Assembly (NCBI GenBank): GCA_001794205.1
Contig: MGJJ01000001.1
Location: 1 to 29,109, forward strand
Source of the DNA: Candidatus Yanofskybacteria bacterium RIFCSPHIGHO2_01_FULL_44_22
GTDB taxonomy: Bacteria > Patescibacteriota > Minisyncoccia > 2-02-FULL-40-12 > GWA2-44-9
Direction: 5' to 3'
DNA: 29,109 nucleotides
The stretch's first letter is position 1. Every line of letters begins with the position of its first letter. The translations under genes and the position numbers were made by a program. Under the pieces are notes generated by a model that had not been told where the DNA came from, made no database searches, and saw nothing but the letters and a program-made list of their open reading frames with translations. This document shows, piece by piece, positions 14,138 to 20,735 of the stretch.

Positions 14138-15088
14138 ATGGTTAAAGGTTTTTGGACAAAATTAAAAAAACCGATAATTATGCTGGCGCCGATGGCGGAT
14201 GTCACCGATACGGTTTTTAGACAAATTGTGGCTCATTGCGGAGCGCCGGATGTTTTCTTTACGGAATTCGTACCCTGCGACGGGCTTTGTTCGGAAGGCA
14301 AAAAAAACCTTTTAAAGACGCTTAAATTCAACAAAAAAATTGAACGGCCGATTGTGGTCCAGTTCTTCGGTTCAAAACCGAAGAATTTTTATAAATGCGC
14401 CAAGTTGGCCCAAAAACTCGGTTTTGACGGGATTGATATCAATATGGGCTGTCCCGACAAAAAGGTTGAGAAACAAGGCGCCGGCGCGGCGCTTATTAAA
14501 ACTCCTAAACTGGCCCAAAAAATCATCACCGAAACTAAAAGGGGAGCCGGCAAGCTTCCGGTTTCCGTTAAAACCCGCATCGGGTTTAATAAATCCGATA
14601 TTGAAACATGGATTCCTTGTTTGTTGAAGGCCGAACCGGCGGCGATAATTCTTCACGGCCGGACGAGAAAAGAAATGTCCAAAGTTCCGGCTCATTGGGA
14701 CTTAATCGGCGAAGCGGCGGAAATTGTTAAAAAATCGGGACATAAGACCTTGATAATCGGCAACGGCGATATCAGCTTATTGGCTGACGCCAAAGAAAAA
14801 GCCAAGCGGTACAATCTCGACGGCATAATGGTCGGACGGGGAATTTTTGCCAATCCATGGTTTTTTAATCCCGATAAAAATCCGGCTGAAATTAAACCAA
14901 AAGAAAAAATCGCTCTTTTGATAAAACATCTTAAGCTTTTTGATAAAACTTACGGCGAGACAAGAAATTTCGCCATTATGAAAAAATTTTTCAAAATGTA
15001 TATTTCGGGATGGAATGGCGCCAAAAATATCCGAACCAAACTTATGACAACAAAATCAGTTAAAGAGGTTCTGAAAATTTTAGAATAG
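14138..15088 (+). CDS. tRNA-dihydrouridine synthase family protein
   Basis: Dus enzymes are cytoplasmic FMN- and NADPH-dependent reductases of specific tRNA uridines. The 316-residue protein shows the TIM-barrel FMN-binding start MLAPMADVTDTVFRQI, the active-site cysteine in DINMGCPDKKV (Cys105), KTRIGF, the FMN-contacting ILHGRTRKEM, IIGNGDI and GIMVGRGIFANPWFF. The ATG at 14138 is preferred to a GTG 9 nt upstream, because an extended -10 lies directly before it. The subfamily (DusB-like) cannot be fixed by eye. It follows alaS by 54 nt on the same strand. Confidence 0.92.
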   Translation: MVKGFWTKLKKPIIMLAPMADVTDTVFRQIVAHCGAPDVFFTEFVPCDGLCSEGKKNLLKTLKFNKKIERPIVVQFFGSKPKNFYKCAKLAQKLGFDGIDINMGCPDKKVEKQGAGAALIKTPKLAQKIITETKRGAGKLPVSVKTRIGFNKSDIETWIPCLLKAEPAAIILHGRTRKEMSKVPAHWDLIGEAAEIVKKSGHKTLIIGNGDISLLADAKEKAKRYNLDGIMVGRGIFANPWFFNPDKNPAEIKPKEKIALLIKHLKLFDKTYGETRNFAIMKKFFKMYISGWNGAKNIRTKLMTTKSVKEVLKILE

Positions 15089-15152
15089 CGCTCCGCCCCC
15101 GCCCCTTTTCCATGTTTCGAAGCATCCTACAACCTCCTCCGTGCTTCGGAGC

Positions 15153-15256
15153 GCCGTCTTTTTTCAATCTGCTCGGCCGTTTAGGATAAACAAGGGATTT
15201 CTTGCAAGAAATCCCTTGTTTATCCTGGCCTGCGAGAACTTATTCAAAAAGACGGC
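15153..15256. repeat. Symmetric 104-bp inverted-repeat element with perfect 44-bp palindromic core
   Basis: Outer arms GCCGTCTTTTT (15153-15163) and AAAAAGACGGC (15246-15256) flank a perfect, loopless 44-bp palindrome (15183-15226; half-site starts AGGATAAACAAGGG). The spacers on each side are both 19 nt and are not well paired, so arms and core share one exact centre. No coding frame is supported here. Possible roles are a miniature mobile element, a terminator or a binding site. Confidence 0.85.
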
Positions 15257-15314
15257 ACATCCTCCGCCGGTTGATTGTGTAAGTAGCTGATGCTTGAGCG
15301 AGAAAGGTCAAAGT

Positions 15315-15386
15315 GCAAACAACGCAAACAATGCAGCAAACAAGGACAAAACAAGGACAGACCTTGTGATTACCCTTGTGATTACC
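15315..15386 (+). repeat. Short direct repeats before the baseplate-J-like gene
   Basis: Three GCAAACAA units (15315, 15324, 15336), two AAACAAGGAC units (15338, 15349) and two CCTTGTGATTACC units overlapping by one base (15362, 15374) follow one another. AACAAGG can pair with CCTTGT. The 15257-15449 stretch has no gene that I can support. Confidence 0.6.
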
Positions 15387-15433
15387 TTCCCAATCCTCGC
15401 TTTGCCAAAAGCTATGTCTGTTAATAATAATTG

Positions 15434-15442
15434 TGTTATAAT
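15434..15442 (+). promoter_or_regulatory. Extended -10 promoter of the baseplate-J-like gene (leaderless type)
   Basis: TGTTATAAT contains a consensus TATAAT at 15437-15442 and ends 7 nt before the ATG; no Shine-Dalgarno is visible. Confidence 0.5.
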
Positions 15443-15449
15443 AAATTAA

Positions 15450-17435
15450 ATGCCCTCAACAAAAATAATCAATGTTCTAAGAGACGATAAGTTTGAGGAA
15501 ATTTTAGATGTTTTTAAAAATACTTCCGCCAAAGAGGTGATTTTTGTTTTACCCAAGAAAACCAACGCTCTTAAAGACGAGAGCCATTTTATTATCCTTC
15601 AAAACGAAGCAAAAAAATTTGAAAAAACGGTCTCGCTTCTATGTTCCAATCCGGAAATCAATGATTTGGCCAAGCAGTATGATTTCGACATTTTGATGCC
15701 AAAGGCGGGCAACTTACAAAACAGTCCGCCTGTTAAAAATGTCCAGTTTGTCAATCAGATTGAGCCGACAAACGATGACGACGGCATCGGCAATGAAGAT
15801 AATGAACCGTTTGATTTGGAAGAAAAAGAAGAAAACACCAAAGAAGAAAACGGAGACTCGGTCGGACAAAACAAACCGCTTTCCGATGAGCCGGATGATA
15901 ATGATGACGATAGCGATACCCCCGATAAAGACGAAGCGGACGAGTCCGACGAATTTGCCCAACCGTTTAAAAACACAAACACGGAAAAAGTTGAAAACAG
16001 TTTTGAAATTATTGCTGCCGCCGCGCCGAGCAAAACCAACCGCAATCTGAGCGATATTATAAATCCGGAACAAAATGGCGTTAATTTGAAAATCACCCAA
16101 AAAAAACAAAAGCCCGTCTCTCTCGACATCAAAAGTCGGGACCAGGCCGAAGAAAAAGCCGACCGGATAACCGGAGTTTGGCAGTTCGCGAGCCGCCGAC
16201 AGGACAAAGAATTTAATCGTTCTGGCGGAGGTTATTTCTCAAATTTCAATCTGCCGAAAAATTTACGATTTAAAAATATTCTAAAGAATGTTAGCGGCGG
16301 CAGAAAAATATTTTGGTTCTTGGGAGCGTTGGCGACGATTTTTCTCCTTGCGTTTGTTTCTGTTTTGCCCGGCAGCGCGAAAATAGAAATCAGTCCCCAA
16401 AAACAAAAACTTGATTTTCGGCTTAAGATTACCGCTTCGGCCCAATTTCCGGCCGTCGATTTCGCCTTTAATAAAATACCGGGTCAGCTTTTCAACATTC
16501 GAAAAAACGCCAATCGCACTTTCAACGCTACCGGCGAACGAGAAGTCGCCCAAAAAGCCAGGGGCAAAATTACCGTTTACAACGAATACGGCACCACTCC
16601 GCAAACTTTGATAGCCACTACGCGATTTGAATCGCCGGAAGGTTTGATTTTTAGGACTCTTAAAACTATCGTTGTTCCGGGCACAAAAGTGGAAAACGGG
16701 AAAATCATTCCCGGCGGCATCGAGGTAGAGGTAATTGCCGATAAGGCCGGGCCGCTTTATAATATTGCTCCATCGAAATTTACCATCCCGGCCTTTAAGG
16801 AAAGGAACGACCAGGACCGATATGGTAAATTTTACGGCCAATCTACGGAACCGATAAAAGGTGGAGCAAGCGGTATGGCCAAAGTAGTTACCGAAGCAGA
16901 TTATGACGATGCTTTGGCGATTTTAACCGCTGAAGCAAAGAAATTAACTGAAGAGGCGCTGGCCAATGAAGCATCTGACTTGAAAATCATAAATGCCGCG
17001 GCAGTAAAAGTGGACGGTTCTGAATCAAGCGCCAAATCGGATGAAGCGGCGGAAAATTTTACCATGACGGTTTCAGCCTCCGTTAAAACAGTCGGTTTTC
17101 GGCAAGATGATTTAAACAAACTTATAAAACAATATGCGGAAAAAAACGGCGACATTATCATTTTGCCGGAGAAATTAACGGTCAGTTTCGATAAAGTTTC
17201 ATTAAGCGGTTTGGATGTTCTGGAATTTACTGCTCGCGTTGGCGGCGACGCTTATTTGAAAGTCAACGAGCAGAAAATAATAACCGACCTGCTTGGCAAG
17301 AATGAAAATCAAATAAAAGACTATTTTAAAAATCTGCCGGAGATTCGGGGGGCCAAAGTGCTTTTATCGCCTTTTTGGGTTAAAAAAATGTCCAAAAACC
17401 AAGATAAAATAAAATTGAATTTGGTTTATGACTAA
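15450..17435 (+). CDS. Single-pass membrane protein with baseplate-J-like extracytoplasmic region
   Basis: The 661-residue protein has four parts. Residues 1-95 form an alpha/beta domain (LRDDKFEEILDVFKNTSAKE and following) of a type I associate with Patescibacteria membrane proteins, from memory. Residues about 105-165 are a very acidic Asp/Glu linker. A single membrane segment lies at about 286-305 (FWFLGALATIFLLAFVSVLPG region). The rest is beta-rich and extracytoplasmic, with NATGEREVAQKARGKITVYN, TLIATTRFESPEGLIFRTLK and YNIAPSKFTIPAF, a pattern like the Baseplate_J/gp47 domain. The function is unknown; an envelope structural role is plausible. Its TATAAT sits 7 nt before the ATG. Confidence 0.75.
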   Translation: MPSTKIINVLRDDKFEEILDVFKNTSAKEVIFVLPKKTNALKDESHFIILQNEAKKFEKTVSLLCSNPEINDLAKQYDFDILMPKAGNLQNSPPVKNVQFVNQIEPTNDDDGIGNEDNEPFDLEEKEENTKEENGDSVGQNKPLSDEPDDNDDDSDTPDKDEADESDEFAQPFKNTNTEKVENSFEIIAAAAPSKTNRNLSDIINPEQNGVNLKITQKKQKPVSLDIKSRDQAEEKADRITGVWQFASRRQDKEFNRSGGGYFSNFNLPKNLRFKNILKNVSGGRKIFWFLGALATIFLLAFVSVLPGSAKIEISPQKQKLDFRLKITASAQFPAVDFAFNKIPGQLFNIRKNANRTFNATGEREVAQKARGKITVYNEYGTTPQTLIATTRFESPEGLIFRTLKTIVVPGTKVENGKIIPGGIEVEVIADKAGPLYNIAPSKFTIPAFKERNDQDRYGKFYGQSTEPIKGGASGMAKVVTEADYDDALAILTAEAKKLTEEALANEASDLKIINAAAVKVDGSESSAKSDEAAENFTMTVSASVKTVGFRQDDLNKLIKQYAEKNGDIIILPEKLTVSFDKVSLSGLDVLEFTARVGGDAYLKVNEQKIITDLLGKNENQIKDYFKNLPEIRGAKVLLSPFWVKKMSKNQDKIKLNLVYD

Positions 17436-17452
17436 CCCCATGAAAGGCGTCC

Positions 17453-17481
17453 TTGACTTTATTTCTGCGATTTGCTAACAT
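17453..17481 (+). promoter_or_regulatory. Promoter of the infA-rpsI ribosomal operon
   Basis: TTGACT (17453-17458) and TAACAT (17476-17481) are separated by 17 nt, giving a leader of about 110 nt before infA. Confidence 0.65.
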
Positions 17482-17500
17482 TAACTGCCGTTGATAAATC

Positions 17501-17600
17501 AGGAGTTTTAAGGCGGTCCCATGATTTCTAAGTGGTGGACCTTGCGCCTTTTTGATAATATATTGAAAACCACTTAAAATGTGGTTTTGGTGATTTAAAA
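17501..17600 (+). promoter_or_regulatory. Structured 5' leader of the infA operon with competing helices
   Basis: Helix 1: AAGGC-GGTCC (17510-17519) with GGACC-(ttgc)-GCCTT (17537-17550) then T5, attenuator-like. Its loop segment TAAGTGGT (17529-17536) is the exact complement of ACCACTTA (17569-17576), allowing a pseudoknot. The second strand competes with helix 2, AAAACCAC (17566-17573) with GTGGTTTT (17581-17588), which abuts the GGTGAT ribosome site (17589-17594). An 18-codon frame (17521-17577, MISKWWTLRL...) overlaps all of this. Confidence 0.55.
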
Positions 17601-17813
17601 TTGACCAATCAACAAAAAGAAAAACTTACCGGCTCAGTCATAGAAGCATTGCCTAATACCACCTTCAGGGTGAAACTGGAAAACGGCCAAGAAATATTAG
17701 CTTATTTGGCTGGTAAAATGCGCTTGAATCACATAAAGGTTATGATTGGAGACCAGATAGCGGTCGAATTAAGCCCGGACGGCAAAAGGGGAAGAATAGT
17801 GAGAAGGTTGTAA
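17601..17813 (+). CDS. infA: Translation initiation factor IF-1
   Basis: IF-1 binds the 30S A site during initiation. The 70-residue OB-fold protein matches the family over its length: KEKLTGSVIEALPNTTFRVK, LENGQEILAYLAGKMR, NHIKVMIGDQIAVELSP and the end GRIVRRL. The start is TTG at 17601, supported by GGTGAT 6 nt upstream, complementary to the 16S anti-Shine-Dalgarno. Using TTG for an essential factor and placing a hairpin immediately before the ribosome site both suggest controlled initiation. It heads the ribosomal operon, where many bacteria would have secY-adk-map just upstream; here the upstream gene is unrelated. Confidence 0.95.
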   Translation: MTNQQKEKLTGSVIEALPNTTFRVKLENGQEILAYLAGKMRLNHIKVMIGDQIAVELSPDGKRGRIVRRL

Positions 17814-17830
17814 AAAATTAAACATGAGCC

Positions 17831-17859
17831 GTCCGCCTTCGCATAAAGCTTCGGCGGAC
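17831..17859 (+). repeat. Palindromic element, family A copy 3 (between infA and rpmJ)
   Basis: The perfect stem GTCCGCC / GGCGGAC encloses the 15-nt core TTCGCATAAAGCTTC, identical to the core of the copy upstream of HU although the stems differ. Confidence 0.8.
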
Positions 17860-17862
17860 ACT

Positions 17863-17901
17863 GATAATTGTAGCCACTCGCTACACTCATGGACAATTAT
17901 C
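17863..17901 (+). repeat. Second inverted repeat ending at the rpmJ start codon
   Basis: GATAATTGT (17863-17871) and ACAATTATC (17893-17901) pair perfectly, enclosing another hairpin TGTAGC-CACTC-GCTACA (17869-17885). The right arm ends on the base before the rpmJ GTG. Confidence 0.7.
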
Positions 17902-18015
17902 GTGAAAGTACGAGCTTCAGTTAAAAAAATGTGCAGTAATTGCAGGCTGGTAAGGCGGAAAAACCGTCTTTATTGTCTGTGCAAAAATCCGAAACATAAA
18001 CAAAGGCAGGGATAA
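17902..18015 (+). CDS. rpmJ: 50S ribosomal protein L36
   Basis: L36 is a 37-residue zinc-ribbon protein of the large subunit. From GTG 17902 the product reads MKVRASVKKMCSNCRLVRR and continues to KNPKHKQRQG. CxxC is present; the second pair is Cys-x-Cys-x4-His in the YCLCKNPKH region. The start is fixed by the conserved MKVRASVKK beginning. The frame stays open upstream to an ATG at 17824, so a 63-residue extended product encoded by the palindromic insert is formally possible. There is no clear Shine-Dalgarno, and the start codon directly abuts an inverted repeat. Confidence 0.92.
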   Translation: MKVRASVKKMCSNCRLVRRKNRLYCLCKNPKHKQRQG

Positions 18016-18038
18016 AAAGAGAAGTTAATTCTAAACAA

Positions 18039-18425
18039 ATGCCACGCATATTAGGAATAGTAATTCCGGATAATAAAAAAATATTATACTCTTTGCCGTA
18101 TATTTATGGCGTGGGCTTGTCTTCCAGCCGGATAATTCTGCAATCTGCTAATGTGGACCCGGACAAAAGAGCCAAAGACTTAACTTCGGATGAGTTGAAT
18201 AAAATTCAAAAGATAATAGAAAAAAATTATAAAGTTGAAGGGGATTTAAGAAGAGAGGTCGGACAAAACGTAAAAAGACTGAAAGAAATAGGCACCTGGC
18301 GGGGAATGAGACACGCGCGCCGCCTGCCGATTCATGGCCGCACCAGGGTCAATTCAAGAACGACCCGGGGCAACGTAAGAAAGACCATGGGTTCCGGCAG
18401 AAAGCCGTCATCGGAGAAAACATAG
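18039..18425 (+). CDS. rpsM: 30S ribosomal protein S13
   Basis: S13 sits in the 30S head and contacts tRNA and the 50S subunit. The 128-residue protein shows the full pattern: MPRILGIVIPDNKKI, YIYGVGLSSSRIIL (helix-two-turns-helix), LRREVGQNVKRLKEIGTWRGMRHARRLPIHGRTRVNS split motifs, then the basic tail TRGNVRKTMGSGRK. Its length is normal. It follows rpmJ by 23 nt and precedes rpsK by 12 nt in the conserved alpha-operon order. Confidence 0.97.
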   Translation: MPRILGIVIPDNKKILYSLPYIYGVGLSSSRIILQSANVDPDKRAKDLTSDELNKIQKIIEKNYKVEGDLRREVGQNVKRLKEIGTWRGMRHARRLPIHGRTRVNSRTTRGNVRKTMGSGRKPSSEKT

Positions 18426-18437
18426 AGAAAATATGTC

Positions 18438-18878
18438 ATGGGTAAGAAAAAAATAATAACAAAAACAGAAATTGACAATAATGAGCAGACGACTGGTCCA
18501 GTTTCTGTTGCAAAAAATACCGCCAAGAAACAGGTGCTTAACGGCGTTGCCCACATTTTGGTGTCTTATAATAATACGATAATTACCGTCGGTGATTTAC
18601 AAGGAAATATTATTGCCTGGAGTTCGGCTGGGGGCCTGGGATTCAAAGGTGCCCGCAAATCAACGCCTTATGCCGCAAATTTAGTTGCCAAAACCTGCGT
18701 GGAGAAAGCTAAAAAATTTAATCTGACAAATATAAAAATAATTGTTCGAGGAGTCGGACCGGGGCGGGAATCGGCCATAAGAGGTTTGGCTGGAACGGGA
18801 CTGAACATATTGTCTATAATGGACGATACTCCGATAGCTCATAATGGAGTCAGAAAACCAAAACCAAGAAGAGTATAG
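18438..18878 (+). CDS. rpsK: 30S ribosomal protein S11
   Basis: S11 lies on the 30S platform near the mRNA exit. The 146-residue product has a Patescibacteria-like polar N-terminal extension of about 35 residues before the core (NGVAHILVSYNNTIITVGD, SSAGGLGFKGARKSTPYAA, VRGVGPGRESAIRGLAGTGL) and the end DDTPIAHNGVRKPKPRRV. The S11 core is complete. It is spaced 8 nt before rpsD. Confidence 0.97.
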   Translation: MGKKKIITKTEIDNNEQTTGPVSVAKNTAKKQVLNGVAHILVSYNNTIITVGDLQGNIIAWSSAGGLGFKGARKSTPYAANLVAKTCVEKAKKFNLTNIKIIVRGVGPGRESAIRGLAGTGLNILSIMDDTPIAHNGVRKPKPRRV

Positions 18879-18886
18879 AAACAAAT

Positions 18887-19522
18887 ATGGCACGTTACAC
18901 GGGACCAAGAGAAAAAATAGAACGCCGGCTGGGAGAAAAACTCTATTTGAAAGGGGAGCGTTCGTATTCCCAGAAATCTGCCACGATAAAGAAACCGTAT
19001 CCGCCGGGTGTGCACGGTAAAAACAGTTTCAAAAAATTATCAGAATTCGGCCAGCAGCTGCGGGCCAAACAGAAAATAAAAAATATCTATCGCCTCCTTG
19101 AAAAACAATTCAAGGCTTATATAAAATTGGCCGCCGCTTCCAAAAGCGACCCTTACGCTCTTATCGTCAAAAAATTGGAAAGCCGTTTGGATAATATGGT
19201 TTTCAGGATGGGTTTGGCTCAATCGCGCGACCAAGCCCGCCAGTTGGTGAGCCACGGTCATATTGCCGTCAACGGAAAGAAAACAAATATCTCGTCATAC
19301 GAAGTCAGAATCGGCGATACCATTGGGGTTCTTGAAAATAGCAAAAAAAGCCAATTCTTTTTGTCTTTGGCTCCACAATGGCTGAAAAAATATGAATCTC
19401 CGGCCTGGCTTGAATTGGATAAGGAAAAAATGTCGGCCAAAGTCTCAAGTCTGCCGGATTTGGTTGAAAGCGGCCTGCAGACCAAGGATTTACAAGCGAT
19501 AATTGAATTTTATAGCAGATAA
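18887..19522 (+). CDS. rpsD: 30S ribosomal protein S4 (zinc-free type)
   Basis: S4 nucleates 30S assembly by binding the 16S 5' domain and in some bacteria represses its own operon. The 211-residue protein has the N-terminal S4 region (MARYTGPREKIERRLGEKLY, PPGVHG, FGQQLRAKQKIKNIYRLLE) and the S4 RNA-binding domain (LESRLDNMVFRMGLAQSRDQ, ARQLVSHGHIAVNGKK). The N-terminal zinc cysteines of some S4 proteins are absent. Being in this operon makes it a candidate ligand for the structured leader upstream of infA; that is inference. Confidence 0.97.
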   Translation: MARYTGPREKIERRLGEKLYLKGERSYSQKSATIKKPYPPGVHGKNSFKKLSEFGQQLRAKQKIKNIYRLLEKQFKAYIKLAAASKSDPYALIVKKLESRLDNMVFRMGLAQSRDQARQLVSHGHIAVNGKKTNISSYEVRIGDTIGVLENSKKSQFFLSLAPQWLKKYESPAWLELDKEKMSAKVSSLPDLVESGLQTKDLQAIIEFYSR

Positions 19523-19532
19523 TTCTACTGCC

Positions 19533-19589
19533 AATTACGAATAATTACGAATATACAAATTAGTATATTAGTAAAAATTAGTAATTAAG
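19533..19589. repeat. AT-rich repeat cluster between rpsD and rpoA
   Basis: AATTACGAAT is repeated in tandem (19533-19552), overlapped by the hairpin AATATAC-AAATTA-GTATATT (19550-19569) and several ATTAGTA units. No gene is supported in the 79-nt gap; the rpoA ribosome site (AAAGGT) follows. Confidence 0.55.
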
Positions 19590-19601
19590 TAGAAAGGTAA
19601 A

Positions 19602-20351
19602 ATGTTTCAACTACCGGAACCGATTAAAATATTGTCCAAAGAAGGGAACAGGGCAATTTTTGAAATTTCTCCTTTAATGCCCGGTTACGGCGCAACCATA
19701 GCAAATCCGCTTAGGCGCGTCTTGCTTTCTTCCTTGGAAGGAGCTGCCGTAAGTTCCATTAAAATCAAGGGTGTTGACCACCAATTTTCAAGCATTCCCG
19801 GGGTACTGGAAGATGTGATAGAAATCATTTTAAATGTGAAGAAAATCCGTTTCAAAATGCACGGAACCGAGCCCATTAAGCTGGTTTTAACCGCGAAAGG
19901 GGAGAAAGAGATTTTGGCCAGGGACATTAAACTCACGTCGGATGTCGAAATTATCAACGGCGACCAGCGCATTGCCATGATTACCGATAAAAAAACCGAA
20001 TTCAATATGGAGCTGGAAATTCAAAAAGGCATCGGTTACGAATCTGTGGAGCAAAAACGGAAAGATAAACTTGCCATTGGCGTAATTGCGATTGATTCGA
20101 TTTTTTCACCGATTAAATCGGTAAATTTCAATACGGAAAACGTTCGGGTGGGCGATAAAATAGATTTCAACAAAATAACCATGGAGGTGGAGACTGACGG
20201 TTCCATCGAACCGGAAGAAGCTTTGGCGAATGCGGCCAACATTTTGATTGACCATTTTAAGATGATATCGGAAGTAAAAATCGAAAAAACCGAGCCAGCC
20301 GCGGAAACCAAGAAAAAATCTTCAATCAAAAGTAAAAAGAAATCAAAATAA
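19602..20351 (+). CDS. rpoA: RNA polymerase alpha subunit lacking the C-terminal domain
   Basis: Alpha dimerises to nucleate RNA polymerase assembly. The 249 residues contain the whole N-terminal domain: ISPLMPGYGATIANPLRRVLLSSL in split motifs, KGVDHQFSSIPGVLEDVIEI, and EPEEALANAANILIDHF closing the dimer interface. After that only a Lys-rich tail (EKTEPAAETKKKSSIKSKKK) follows. The usual protein is about 310-330 residues, with a C-terminal domain that binds UP-element DNA and activators; that domain is absent, and the next gene starts at the stop codon. A ribosome site AAAGGT precedes the ATG. It overlaps rplQ by one base (TAATG). Confidence 0.96.
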   Translation: MFQLPEPIKILSKEGNRAIFEISPLMPGYGATIANPLRRVLLSSLEGAAVSSIKIKGVDHQFSSIPGVLEDVIEIILNVKKIRFKMHGTEPIKLVLTAKGEKEILARDIKLTSDVEIINGDQRIAMITDKKTEFNMELEIQKGIGYESVEQKRKDKLAIGVIAIDSIFSPIKSVNFNTENVRVGDKIDFNKITMEVETDGSIEPEEALANAANILIDHFKMISEVKIEKTEPAAETKKKSSIKSKKKSK

Positions 20352-20695
20352 TGCGTAGGGGCAATATTAAAAAATTTGGCCAAGTCAAAAATAAACGAAA
20401 AGCTTTCGTTCGGTCTTTGATTACGGCCTTGATTGCCCATGGCAAGATTAAAACGACTGCCGCCAGAGCCCGGGTCCTTTCTGCGCAAATTCAAAAATTG
20501 CTTACCGAGGCCAAGAAACAAAATCTATCGGCAAGAAAAACGTTGCTGGCGCAATTAAGCGAGCCAATGGTCAAGAAATTGATGTCTTTAGCGGAAAGTT
20601 TTAGTGCGAGAAGCGGGGGATTTGTTAAAATAACCGGCTTGGGCCGGCGGAAAAGCGATGGCGCCCCCATGACACTTGTCGAATGGATTAAATAA
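20351..20695 (+). CDS. rplQ: 50S ribosomal protein L17
   Basis: L17 lies near the peptide exit tunnel. The 114 residues match the family: MRRGNIKKFGQVKNKRKAFV, LITALIAHGKIKTTAARA, the basic middle and the end KITGLGRRKSDGAPMTLVEW. The normal family length is 115-130. Its ATG overlaps the rpoA stop, indicating coupled translation; it ends 40 nt before rplM. Confidence 0.96.
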   Translation: MRRGNIKKFGQVKNKRKAFVRSLITALIAHGKIKTTAARARVLSAQIQKLLTEAKKQNLSARKTLLAQLSEPMVKKLMSLAESFSARSGGFVKITGLGRRKSDGAPMTLVEWIK

Positions 20696-20735
20696 TTTTT
20701 TTTTCTTTATATTTATACTTTTGAGTCCAAATATT

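Noticed and set aside
15315..15343. GCAAACAA repeats as plasmid-type replication iterons
   Set aside because: There is no replication initiator gene nearby, the units are only 8 nt with unequal spacing, and the surroundings are chromosomal housekeeping genes.
15714..16207. Two overlapping minus-strand frames opposite the acidic linker of the baseplate-J-like gene
   Set aside because: They arise from the biased Asp/Glu codons of the real gene and show only low-complexity Ile/Val/Phe or Ser sequence.
17440..17478. 12-codon frame at the infA promoter
   Set aside because: It spans the -35 and -10 elements, so it lies upstream of the predicted transcript start.
20676..20735. Upstream start for L13 giving a 20-residue hydrophobic N-terminus
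   Set aside because: The extension overlaps rplQ and is just AT-rich sequence; the conserved L13 start is at 20736.
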